This document shows positions 13,928-23,550 of a DNA stretch of 34,109 nucleotides, piece after piece. Source of the stretch: UBA6115 sp964346355 (GTDB lineage: Bacteria; Bacillota; Clostridia; Christensenellales; Aristaeellaceae); the NCBI GenBank assembly GCA_964346355.1, contig CAYFUH010000016.1:1-34109 (forward strand), given 5' to 3'. Under the pieces are notes generated by a model. It searched no databases and had not been told where the DNA came from. It saw nothing but the letters and a program-made list of their open reading frames with translations. Both the position numbers and the translations under genes were made by a program. Every line of letters begins with the position of its first letter. Positions within the stretch are counted from its first letter, which is position 1.

Positions 13928-14629
13928 ATGAGCAGATTGGGCGATTTACTGCACCTGGAGCGCACCCGGCGCAAGCTGACTACCAAAGAAGTGGCGAAAT
14001 TGGCCGGGGTGAGCGAAAAATATTTGATGGACGTGGAAGCGGGCACGAAGATCATCCGGGATGATCAGGCCCGCCGCATCCTGCAGAAAATGGGGATGGA
14101 ACAGCAGACCGACGCGATGTTTACGCTGGATGATATCGCGGTCACAGTGGATTTGCAGACCGCGGTGAGCCCGGAGCGGGTGGAGAAAACCCGCGCCCTC
14201 AAGCAGGAAAAGGGCGAGAAGGCGGACGGCTCCATCTGGCTGGACGCGCTCAAGGGCGTGTTGCAGCACGTGCCTGTTTATAACGCGGTGATGAAGGAAG
14301 TAACCAGCCGCCTGCTGCCCGTCACGCAGGGCAAAATTGAAGGCGCGCCGGCAGAAAAAGTGTTTTATTTCCAGGCGCCGGACAACCGGATGCGCGGCTT
14401 TCGCGTACAAAAAGGCGACCTGGTGCTGGTTGTGCCCACCCAAGCGGCAGAGGACGGCGCCATGATGCTGCTGGACACGCCCCTTGGCAAGCAGCTGTTT
14501 GTCATCAAAATCCTGCCGCGCTACCAGCTGCTGCTCCAAACCTTCGACACGCAAAACGCCAGTGAGGTTGTGGCGATGTCGGATGTGCACATCCTGGGCA
14601 AGTGCGTGCGGCTGGAAGCCGAATTGTGA
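13928..14629 (+). CDS. Xre-type regulator with an inactive S24-like C-terminal domain
   Basis: This 233-residue protein begins with a Xre/Cro helix-turn-helix at about 5-55 (TTKEVAKLAGVSEKYLMDVE is the recognition region). A linker of about 60 residues follows. The C-terminal half from about 115 looks like the LexA/CI S24 peptidase fold: MRGFRVQKGDLVLVVP, AAEDGAMMLL and the closing HILGKCVRLEAEL. The expected nucleophile in the D-S-M position is R154 (DNRMRGF), while a lysine is kept in VIKIL at 194. Self-cleavage is therefore unlikely, and this would be a dimerisation or ligand domain. I chose ATG 13928 because GGAGG lies 5 nt upstream. The targets are unknown. The S24 assignment is from motif pattern only. 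Confidence 0.75.
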   Translation: MSRLGDLLHLERTRRKLTTKEVAKLAGVSEKYLMDVEAGTKIIRDDQARRILQKMGMEQQTDAMFTLDDIAVTVDLQTAVSPERVEKTRALKQEKGEKADGSIWLDALKGVLQHVPVYNAVMKEVTSRLLPVTQGKIEGAPAEKVFYFQAPDNRMRGFRVQKGDLVLVVPTQAAEDGAMMLLDTPLGKQLFVIKILPRYQLLLQTFDTQNASEVVAMSDVHILGKCVRLEAEL

Positions 14630-14635
14630 TATAGT
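14627..14635 (+). promoter_or_regulatory. Extended -10 promoter of the YitT-like gene
   Basis: TGATATAGT is a TGn-extended -10 box and overlaps the stop codon of the regulator gene. No good -35 is visible. It would give a leader of about 30 nt before the YitT-like ATG. Confidence 0.5.
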
Positions 14636-14670
14636 ATTACCAGCAACACACAGTGCGTCAAGGGGGTTTC

Positions 14671-15539
14671 ATGGAGCGAATCAAGGGCTTATTGAACAAT
14701 AAAATTGTGCGGCAGTACGCGTTTATCATCATCGGCTGCTTTCTTGGCGCGATGAGCTATCCCCTGTTTTTGGAGCCCAACCACATCGCGCCAGGCGGGG
14801 TGACCGGCATCACCACCATTTTGAACTATCACTTCAAGCTGCCCATCGGCATCACCAGCTTGATTTTGAACATCCCTCTTTTGATTTTGGGCTGGCGGGT
14901 GATTTCCGCGGGCTTTGTTTTCCGCACCATCCTGGCCACTGCCTTGTTTACCGTGATGATTGACGCACTGCGCTTTCAGCCCATGGTGATGGACCCCTTG
15001 CTGGCCTCCATCTTTGGCGGCGTGCTGCTGGGCGTTGGCCTGGGGCTGATTTTAAAAGGCGGCGCCACCACCGGCGGGACAGATTTGCTGGCGCGCATTG
15101 TGCACCACCGCGTCCGGGCGATCTCCGTCGGTTCCTTCCTGTTTGCCTTTGACTTTGTGGTGATTATACTTGCCTGGATTTTCCTGAGTGCGGAGCACGC
15201 CATGCACGCCATCATCAACGTGTTTATCACCATCAAGGTGATTGACCAGATGCTGCTGGGTTTTGGCAGTGACAAGGCCTGCTACATCATCAGCAAGGAA
15301 CATGAGCAAATTGAGCAGCGCATCATGAAGGAGATGGAGCGCGGGGTGACCCGCTTTGACACCGTGGGTGCCTACTCCGGGCAAAGCCGCAAGATGCTGC
15401 TCTGTGTAGTGGGGCGGTTTGAAGTGGTCAAGATTAAGAGCATTGTGAATGAGGCGGACGACAAGGCCTTTATGTTTATTACCGACACCCATGAGACCCT
15501 GGGCGAGGGCTTCGCCCAATTGATGGAGGAGGACGTCTG

Positions 15540-15540
<1 letters not shown>
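14671..15540 (+). CDS. YitT-family membrane protein
   Basis: This 289-residue protein has about five or six N-terminal helices, with the YitT-family motifs PNHIAPGGVTGIT near residue 40 and LKGGATTGGTDLLARIV near 130. A soluble DUF2179 domain makes up the last 90 residues (ISKEHEQIEQRIMKEMERGVTRFD, then VVGRFEVVKIKSIVNEADDKAF). The family is widespread in Firmicutes; its transport substrate is not established. AGGGGG precedes the ATG at 14671; an upstream in-frame GTG at 14653 has no family support. Its TGA overlaps the dnaX ATG by one base, so the two are translationally coupled. Confidence 0.9.
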
Positions 15541-17261
<1,721 letters not shown>

Positions 17262-17398
17262 CAAATAGACGGGCATGATTTATATTTGGTATCATCCTGC
17301 ACTTTTATCGATGTTTATACCAGAAATCAATAGTCATTCACCACAATTCGGATATTTTATGCTTCATTTTAACCAGAAACACCACTTTGCATGAAAGG
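17262..17398. other. Non-coding AT-rich spacer after dnaX
   Basis: This part of the 308-nt spacer is clearly richer in A and T than its neighbours and has no convincing open frame on either strand. A weak distant inverted repeat (TGGTAT and ATACCA) and a TATGCT box near 17369 are present, but neither is strong enough to name a promoter or RNA gene. Confidence 0.5.
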
Positions 17399-17427
17399 CA
17401 GCGCTTGCCGCGTTTCCGCAAGCGCTG
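17399..17427 (+). terminator. Probable dnaX 3' hairpin, weak terminator
   Basis: CAGCGCTTGC and GCAAGCGCTG form a perfect 10-bp stem with a 9-nt loop. Only TTCAC follows, so it lacks the T-run of a full intrinsic terminator. It is the only strong hairpin between dnaX and the next promoter, and may act as a 3' end or partial terminator. Confidence 0.5.
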
Positions 17428-17456
17428 TTCACACAAATGAAAAGATTCTGTCAATA

Positions 17457-17465
17457 TGATATAAT
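17457..17465 (+). promoter_or_regulatory. Extended -10 promoter of the Cys/GerMN operon
   Basis: TGATATAAT combines the TGn extension with a perfect TATAAT. No clear -35 is seen at the right distance, as expected for an extended -10 promoter. Transcription would begin near 17472 and produce a 5' leader of about 100 nt. Confidence 0.65.
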
Positions 17466-17472
17466 AATGTGC

Positions 17473-17557
17473 GACTGTTTCTTAACAGTCCGCAGGACGA
17501 GAGTACAACGGATGATGATTGATACTGGACGAAAGCATGAAGAAATGAAGCCAGTAT
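17473..17557 (+). promoter_or_regulatory. Folded 5' leader of the four-gene operon
   Basis: Two perfect pairings are visible. GACTGTT/AACAGTC with a 4-nt loop (17473-17490) starts almost exactly at the predicted transcript 5' end. ATACTGG/CCAGTAT (17522-17557) encloses 22 nt and ends two bases before the AGGAG ribosome binding site. I do not recognise a known riboswitch class. The layout could stabilise the message or gate translation. Confidence 0.45.
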
Positions 17558-17570
17558 AAAAGGAGCGCAC

Positions 17571-18713
17571 ATGAGCGAGAACAGATCCAGATATTCCAGC
17601 GTGCCGCTGCAGGATTTAAAACGAAAGCCGCCAAAGCCGCAGCCGGCCAAAGCGCCCAACCATAACATGGCGACCGGCGCGCAGCCCGGCAGCTTTGTGG
17701 TGCTTCAGGTGATGCTGGTCGCCGTTTTGCCGCTGGGCTTTTTTGTGTCCCTGCTGCTGAAGGACACACGGGTTTACTGGGCCTTTGTCATCACCAGCCT
17801 GGCCTGCATCGGGCTGATGTATGTGCTCAAAGCCTTTGTGCCCAATGCGCGGCGCGTCCTGGGCGTCATCCATACCGCGATGATTGCGGTGGTCCTTTTT
17901 GCCATTTTGGTCAGCGGCCCATTGCAAAGCGACGCGCGCAACCAGGTGCAGCCCAACCCGCAGTCCATCTTCTCGGATGACACCAGCGCTTCCATTATTG
18001 ACATGAACGAGAACCTGGCGGGCGAGCAGGAGCAGACCACGCCCAACCCGGGCGCTGCCTCCCAGGCGCAGTTGAAGCTGGACCAGTTTATGTCTGCCTG
18101 GGCCGCCAAGAACTATACCGAGATGGTGAACTTGTCCGCGCCCAACTGGGTCAACCAGTTTGAAACGCAGCGGGACGCGGAGACCGACATCTTCCACCGC
18201 AGCTATATCCGCACACCGGTGAACTACCAGGTGATGGATGTCTCCGGCAGTGACACCGACCAGACGCGCACCATCACCATGCAGGCCACCATGAGCCGCA
18301 ATGACGGACAAGCCTCGCAGATGTATGTATTCCAGATTTTAATGATCCGCAACAACAACGAGTGGTATGTGGACCCCAACTCCATCTCCTCCCCCCAACT
18401 GGTGCAGCAGACAGCCCAACAGCCGCAGGTGGACATGGGCGCACAGGCGATGGCGGAGGAAGCCGACCAAGCCAATGACCAGGTGCAGGTGACGACCACA
18501 CAGGTGGCGGTGCCGCAGATTAACGCCACGCGCTCTGACACCGTGCTGTACTACAACCAGGACGGCGGGGAATATTACCACCTGGACCCCAACTGCACCT
18601 CCATCGGCGCCAAGTATAAGCCGTTAACAGCCAGCTTCTATTACCGGGATGTCTCCAACGACACCTTCAAGAACCTGAAGACCTGCCCGCACTGCAATGC
18701 GCCTAAGAGATAG
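17571..18713 (+). CDS. Membrane protein with C-terminal Cys/His metal-binding tail, unknown function
   Basis: This 380-residue protein has a Pro/Lys-rich cytoplasmic N-terminus, three helices at about 42-63, 68-90 and 95-116, a low-complexity linker, and a soluble domain at about 165-275 that resembles the NTF2/DUF4878 fold (LDQFMSAWAAKNYTEMVNLS at its start). A Gln-rich linker follows, and then a tail of about 50 residues with H337, C342, C372 and C375 (YYHLDPNC and TCPHC). This tail resembles small Ada-like metal-binding modules. Function is unknown. AGGAG precedes the ATG at 17571. Its TAG is followed directly by the ATG of the next gene, so the two are tightly coupled. Confidence 0.7.
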   Translation: MSENRSRYSSVPLQDLKRKPPKPQPAKAPNHNMATGAQPGSFVVLQVMLVAVLPLGFFVSLLLKDTRVYWAFVITSLACIGLMYVLKAFVPNARRVLGVIHTAMIAVVLFAILVSGPLQSDARNQVQPNPQSIFSDDTSASIIDMNENLAGEQEQTTPNPGAASQAQLKLDQFMSAWAAKNYTEMVNLSAPNWVNQFETQRDAETDIFHRSYIRTPVNYQVMDVSGSDTDQTRTITMQATMSRNDGQASQMYVFQILMIRNNNEWYVDPNSISSPQLVQQTAQQPQVDMGAQAMAEEADQANDQVQVTTTQVAVPQINATRSDTVLYYNQDGGEYYHLDPNCTSIGAKYKPLTASFYYRDVSNDTFKNLKTCPHCNAPKR

Positions 18714-19475
18714 ATGAAATACCATATTGATACCATCCCGGTCTGGGATGCGATGAAGGAAGAGAGCGAGTGCCCCTTATGCGCCCTGCGCCGCAAGACG
18801 GAACGCCTGCTGGTGGACCGCAGCCTGGGCGCGTCCGTGATGTCGCCGGACACACGCATCAAGGTGAACGAATTGGGCTTTTGCAGCCGCCACCAGGAGA
18901 TGATGTACGCCTTCCGCGGCGGCAACAAGCTGGGCCATGGCCTGATGATGCTGTCCCACCTGCAGACGCTGCGCCCCAAGGTTGAAAAAGCCTTGAAGGC
19001 GACAGGCAGCCAAAGCAGCGGCGGCGGGCTGGGCAGGCTGTTTAAACCTGCCAAAAGCGCAACAGAGGGCAGCCCGCTTGAAGGCTTGAGCGCAAGCTGC
19101 CTGCTGTGTGATGAGATGAAGATGCAGGAGGACCGGCACGCCGCCAGCCTGCTGCATTTATGGAAAACAGAAAAGGCCTTCCGCGAAGCCTTTTTAGCCT
19201 CAAAGGGCCTGTGCCTGCCCGACACAGCCAAGGCACTGGCCATGGCACCGGATTTGCTGTCCGGTGATACGCTGGACAGCTTTACAAAGGCGGCGAAGGA
19301 CTTGCTCAACGCCAATTTGAAGCGGCTGGAAGAGGAGCTGGAGTGGTTCACCCTCAAATTTGATTACCGCAACGCGGAGAAACCCTGGGGTGACTCCCGC
19401 GACGCGCTGGAGCGCACGGTGAACAAGCTGCGCGGGTGGACGCTTGGCCCGGAGCCCATGCAGGACGATGTCTAA
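18714..19475 (+). CDS. DUF6062-like cysteine-motif protein
   Basis: This 253-residue soluble protein starts MKYHIDTIPVWDAMKEESECPLC, typical of the DUF6062 family of clostridia. It has two copies of a CxxC...CxxH pattern: C20/C23 with C57/H60 (FCSRH), and C129/C132 (CLLC) with C167 and D170 where the first copy has His. The pattern suggests a duplicated metal site, the second one degraded. The rest is helical, with a low-complexity Gly/Ser insert near 98-120. The function is unknown. The start codon follows the upstream stop with no gap, and its end overlaps the next gene by 8 nt. Confidence 0.75.
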   Translation: MKYHIDTIPVWDAMKEESECPLCALRRKTERLLVDRSLGASVMSPDTRIKVNELGFCSRHQEMMYAFRGGNKLGHGLMMLSHLQTLRPKVEKALKATGSQSSGGGLGRLFKPAKSATEGSPLEGLSASCLLCDEMKMQEDRHAASLLHLWKTEKAFREAFLASKGLCLPDTAKALAMAPDLLSGDTLDSFTKAAKDLLNANLKRLEEELEWFTLKFDYRNAEKPWGDSRDALERTVNKLRGWTLGPEPMQDDV

Positions 19476-20409
19476 ACCGTTTTTTTCCAGGGTTATCGTC
19501 ATGGCCATCCTGGTATGCCTGCTTGTGACCAGCTGGCATCCCTTTGTTTTTGCGCAGGAGCGGCTGGGCTTTGACGCGCCGGATACCCAAAAGCAGGTGG
19601 ACGCGGTGCTGTATTTCCGCTATCAGGACAGCCCTTACTTAACCCAGGAGAGCCGTCGCATCAGCGTCAAGCATACGGAAAGCCTGGAGCGGGCGCTGGT
19701 GCAGGCGCTGTTAACTGGCCCTGCGGGCGCATCGGACCTGTCCGTGCGGCTTTTTCCCAAGGGAACGGAAGTGTTAAACGTGTTGGAGGAGGGCGGGCGG
19801 CTGTTTGTCACCCTGTCCAAGCAGGCGCAGGAGCCCATGAATGACGAGAACACCTACTCCCAGACGGCGCGGGACGCAGCCATCCTGCGGCGGCGCCTGG
19901 CCATGTCCTCCCTGGTGAACACGCTGACAGAATACGGCAAATTCAGGGACGTGCAGGTGCTGATCCTCAACGACCCGGGCTTGTCCACCTCCATGCGCCT
20001 CAGCATGCGTTATTACCTGGAGGACAGCGATGCCCTGCCTGGCCCCTTAACCCGGGATGAGGAAGCGATCATCACCCCAGGCCTTGCCTTGCACCACATC
20101 ATGACGCTTTGGCAGCGTCAGGACTGGTCACGCCTGTTGAAGCTGGTCGCGGTAACTGGCGCGGAAAGCACCCCGCCCATGAAGCTGGAGGACGCGCAGC
20201 GCTTCCCCACCCTGCTGGAATTGGATGTCAGCCCCGGCAGCGTTGCCCCCAGCGGCAGCAGCGCTGTTGTCGCGCTGCGGGCCAATTTGCTTAAAAGCAC
20301 TGGGGATCCCGTCACCCTGTTTGATTTCCCTGTGCTGATGCTGCGCAACCACCAGGGCTGGATGCTGAGCCTATCTTCCCTGCAGGCCATCCTGGAGGCC
20401 AGCAAATGA
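19468..20409 (+). CDS. Exported GerMN-domain protein
   Basis: This 313-residue protein has an N-terminal signal segment (VIVMAILVCLLVTSWHPFVF) with a probable cleavage after VFA. A GerMN-type domain follows at about 45-185: the paired pattern ERALVQALLTGPAG, then a strand region and LAMSSLVNTLTEYGKFRDVQVLIL is the most typical part. The C-terminal 110 residues form a second small domain that I do not recognise. GerMN domains occur in the spore-germination lipoprotein GerM and in cell-wall-associated proteins. I start it at ATG 19468, inside the stop of the DUF6062 gene (8-nt overlap); an ATG at 19444 in the same frame is less likely. It overlaps the next gene by ATGA. Confidence 0.72.
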   Translation: MSKPFFSRVIVMAILVCLLVTSWHPFVFAQERLGFDAPDTQKQVDAVLYFRYQDSPYLTQESRRISVKHTESLERALVQALLTGPAGASDLSVRLFPKGTEVLNVLEEGGRLFVTLSKQAQEPMNDENTYSQTARDAAILRRRLAMSSLVNTLTEYGKFRDVQVLILNDPGLSTSMRLSMRYYLEDSDALPGPLTRDEEAIITPGLALHHIMTLWQRQDWSRLLKLVAVTGAESTPPMKLEDAQRFPTLLELDVSPGSVAPSGSSAVVALRANLLKSTGDPVTLFDFPVLMLRNHQGWMLSLSSLQAILEASK

Positions 20410-21938
20410 GCAGAAGATATAACATGATCGCGTTGATGCTGGCACTCTGCCTGCTCACCGGCTGCACCGCCTCCATCCCCATGAAGGAAGGCGCGGGCGT
20501 CACCCTGCCCCCGGTCAGCCTGCCCTATGACGCGCCGGACGGCGACGCGGCACAGAGCGCCGCGCAGACCGTCTTGTTGTGCCTGCCCTCGGCCAAGTCC
20601 GGGCAGCTTGAATACTTCCCGGAGAAGGTGCTGCTCTCCCCCAGCCGTCACCCGGCGGAATTGACCCTGCGGCGCCTGTTTACCTACGCCGGCACCACCC
20701 AGGCCAGCCCCTTGGGCGGCGGTGTGCAGCTGGCGCTCAACCCCGGCAGCGCGATTGAAATATCCGGTGATACAGCGACTGTCAACCTGGCGCCAAGCGC
20801 CCTGTCGCTCAATAACCAGGAACGCTATGTCATCAGCCGCGCGATTGCCAATACGCTGACCCAATGGGGCGATATCCGCTATGTGAACGTGCTGATCAAC
20901 AGCCGTCAGCTGGGCTTGGACACCGCGTCCACCATTCCCCTGTCCAGCCTGGGCAAGACGGAGGACGGCGATGTGATCGCGCTGTATGACAGCCTGAACC
21001 AGTCTGCCGCCCGGCAGGACAGTGCCTACACCGCCATGGCTACCCTGTACTACCCCATCAGCGCGGGGCGCGGCATCGCCGGGCAATCCCGGTTGATGAC
21101 TGCAAATAGCCGCAGCCTGCCGGATATGGCCTACGCGCTGCTGGAAGCATTGTCCACCCGCGGGGATGTCCCGGCCGGAACCCCTGTTGTGCCGGATTTG
21201 ACCACCCTGCTGCAAGGCCCCATTACCGTGGATGAAAACGCGGGCGCCACCGGCCGGATTGTAAAGCTGGTTTTCGCGGAAAGCATGAACGAGGCCTTGA
21301 TTGCCTCCGGCATCACCCGCTCGGTGATGATGGCCGCGCTGACCTATACCCTCACCACCTTTTTGCCGTATACCTCCGGCATATCCGTCACCATTGGCAC
21401 AGAGCAGATCACAGCCCTGGTACCAGCAGGCCTGTATGACGGCGCAGGTGAGCAGATTTTATTCACAAACGGCATCATGCAGCGTAGCCAGTTTTCCCAC
21501 TTTCTGCTGGATCACTGCGCGCTGTACTTCGCCAACGCGGAGGGCAGTCTGACCAAAACCCTGCGCGCCATCCCCTACCACCAGATGCACAACCCGCGCT
21601 ACATCATGAACCAATTGATGAAAGGGCCGCAAAACACAGACAGCATAACGGGGCTTTCCCCTGTGTTGCCACAGGACTTGACGGACGCGGACCTGCTGGG
21701 CATCACCATTCAAAATGAGACGGCGCTGGTCAATTTTTCTAACCGGCTGCGGGAAAAAAGCGCGCAGATGACAAGGGAGCAGGAGCTCTTGATGGTCTAT
21801 GCCATGGTCAACACCCTGACAAAAATCAGGACGGCCAAACAGGCCTGCTTCTTTATCGACGGCAAGCAGGAGGGCACCTTTGTAAGCGGGATCGACCTGG
21901 CTGGCGTCTTTTTGCGCAACGTCGGGATTATTCAGTAA
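20406..21938 (+). CDS. GerMN-domain lipoprotein with two GerMN repeats
   Basis: This 510-residue protein has a lipobox signal peptide, with LLTGC ending at C20, so it should be lipid-anchored outside the membrane. Two GerMN-like units are visible, at about 55-170 (ELTLRRLFTYAG ... AIANTLTQWGDIRYVNVLI) and about 365-490 (YIMNQLMKGPQN ... LLMVYAMVNTLTKIRTAKQACFFIDG). The segment between them has a third, weaker set of strands. GerM-type proteins act in sporulation or germination, so a role in spores or in cell-wall turnover is possible but not proven. It is the last gene of the operon and a terminator follows at 21958. Confidence 0.8.
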   Translation: MSRRYNMIALMLALCLLTGCTASIPMKEGAGVTLPPVSLPYDAPDGDAAQSAAQTVLLCLPSAKSGQLEYFPEKVLLSPSRHPAELTLRRLFTYAGTTQASPLGGGVQLALNPGSAIEISGDTATVNLAPSALSLNNQERYVISRAIANTLTQWGDIRYVNVLINSRQLGLDTASTIPLSSLGKTEDGDVIALYDSLNQSAARQDSAYTAMATLYYPISAGRGIAGQSRLMTANSRSLPDMAYALLEALSTRGDVPAGTPVVPDLTTLLQGPITVDENAGATGRIVKLVFAESMNEALIASGITRSVMMAALTYTLTTFLPYTSGISVTIGTEQITALVPAGLYDGAGEQILFTNGIMQRSQFSHFLLDHCALYFANAEGSLTKTLRAIPYHQMHNPRYIMNQLMKGPQNTDSITGLSPVLPQDLTDADLLGITIQNETALVNFSNRLREKSAQMTREQELLMVYAMVNTLTKIRTAKQACFFIDGKQEGTFVSGIDLAGVFLRNVGIIQ

Positions 21939-21957
21939 ATCACACCAGGCATGCGCA

Positions 21958-21993
21958 AAAAACCTCCAGACCGGATATGATCTGGAGGTTTTT
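21958..21993. terminator. Intrinsic terminator of the GerMN operon
   Basis: AAAAACCTCCAGA and TCTGGAGGTTTTT pair perfectly over 13 bp with a 10-nt loop, followed by T residues at the edge of the N block. The arms are A/T symmetric, so it could end transcription from either side, including the kinase gene that converges on it. Confidence 0.9.
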
Positions 21994-22093
21994 NNNNNNN
22001 NNNNNNNNNNNNNNNNNNNNNNNNNNNNNNNNNNNNNNNNNNNNNNNNNNNNNNNNNNNNNNNNNNNNNNNNNNNNNNNNNNNNNNNNNNNNN
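21994..22093. other. Assembly gap of 100 N
   Basis: Exactly 100 unresolved bases separate the GerMN operon terminator from the 3' part of the histidine kinase gene. The round number is typical of a scaffold join of unknown true size. Gene order across it is therefore less sure than elsewhere in the window. Confidence 0.95.
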
Positions 22094-23550
22094 CCTTTGT
22101 TGAGCGGCAATTCCACCGTGAACACCGCCCCCTGGCCGTCCTCGCTGGCGACGCTGACGTTCCCGCCGTGCAGGTTGACATACTGCTGCACGATGGACAG
22201 GCCTAAGCCTGTGCCGCCGGACTCGCGCCCGCGCGCCTTGTCCACCCGGTAGAAACGGTCAAACACATGGGGCAGGCTTTCTTTGGGTATGCCGTTGCCG
22301 CTGTCGGTCACCGTCAGCACGGCGTCCCGGCCAACACGAGCCAGCGACACCTTGACCCAGCCGTCTTTGGGGGTGTACTTCACCGCGTTTTCCATCAAAT
22401 TATACACCACCTGCTGCAGCTTGGCCTTGTCGGCGTACATGTCGCAGCTGTCGGTGAGGTTGAGGGTGATCTCCTGCCCGTTTTGCTCGGCGATGGGCGC
22501 CAGGCGGTGCTGGGTGTCCTTGACGACCTCGGCCAGGCTCATGCGCTCGCGGTTAAGCCGCGTGGTGCGGGAGTCCGCGTGCACCAAGGTTAACAGGTCT
22601 GACACGATGGAGGACAGGCGGTTGATCTCCTGGTTGACATCGCTTAAAAACTCCGTGCGCAGCTCCGGATCCAGATCGGGCTGGTAAATCAAGCTTTCGA
22701 TCATGATTTTCATGGTGGCCAGCGGGGTTTTCAACTCGTGGCTTGCATTGGACACGAACTGGTTGCGCGTCTGGTTCAGCGACTCCAACTGGTCGCTCAT
22801 GGAGTTGAAGGCCAGCGCCAGCTGGCGGATCTCCCCGCTGCCCTTGACCTGCGCGCGCACGCCCAGGTCGCCCTTGGACATGCTTTTGATCACCCGGGTC
22901 ATGTCGCTGATGGGCTGCGTCAATACGCGGGAGAACACCATCCCGGCGATGACCGCCGCCAGCGCCACCCCCACAAAAAGGAGCACCATGTTGTTTTGCA
23001 AAAACAGCAGGCTGTTCATCATCTCCTTCACAGAGGAGATGAGTAAAAGCACGCCGATGACGTGGGAGGACTCTACAATACTGGCTGTGGAATAGCTGGC
23101 CCACTCGTCCTGGGCGGCGAAACTAAGCAAGTTGAGGCGGCTGACCGCCTCGCCAGAGGTGAGCGAATGCACGCCATAATCCGCCGTCTGGCCGGACAGC
23201 AAAATGCTAGTGACCTCCGGGTAATGCAGCCGCTGGCCCATCGCCGTCTGGAAGCTGTCTGACTGCACTTTGCCGTCCTTGTCCAGCAGCAAAACGCGGC
23301 CGCCCAACTCGGCGCCCGCTTTGCGCACCACCTCATCTATGCCAGCGGCGCTGCCGGAACTGACATCATCCGCGGCCTGCACCGCCCATTTTTCCAGCCC
23401 GGCCCTGTCGCCCTGGATGCGCACATCAAAAAGATAGTCCCCCAACATGTTGATGAGGGTGCTGGCCATCAGCAGGAAGGACAGCCCAATAATGAAAAAA
23501 AAAGCCAGCATGACTTTCCATCGGATGCTGGCGAAGGGACGGCTAGTCAT
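22094..23550 (-). CDS. Sensor histidine kinase, WalK/PhoR-like, 3' end in gap
   Basis: The 485 visible residues contain TM1 at about 13-35, an extracytoplasmic sensor domain to about 185, TM2 at about 186-207, HAMP at about 208-258, the phosphorylated H271 in SNASHELKTPLATM, the N box near 384-392 (NLMENAVKY), the G1 box (DSGNG, 416-420), the F box and the G2 box (GTGLG, 446-450). Only a few C-terminal residues should be missing, hidden in the N block, since VFTVELPLNK is close to the usual end. There is no PAS domain, unlike B. subtilis WalK. It starts at ATG 23550, overlapping the regulator stop by 8 nt. The signal sensed is unknown. Confidence 0.92.

Noticed and set aside
17262..17570. Small RNA gene in the dnaX spacer
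   Set aside because: There is no good promoter before the hairpin at 17399 and no T-run after it, so the support is too weak.
20118..21215. 365-codon open frame antisense to the GerMN genes
   Set aside because: Gln/Gly/Arg-rich composition is typical of a shadow frame, and it crosses the overlap of two well-supported genes.
21940..22093. Kinase reading frame continuing through the N block to the terminator
   Set aside because: Ns cannot be translated, and the terminator sequence in frame is not coding; the true stop is hidden.
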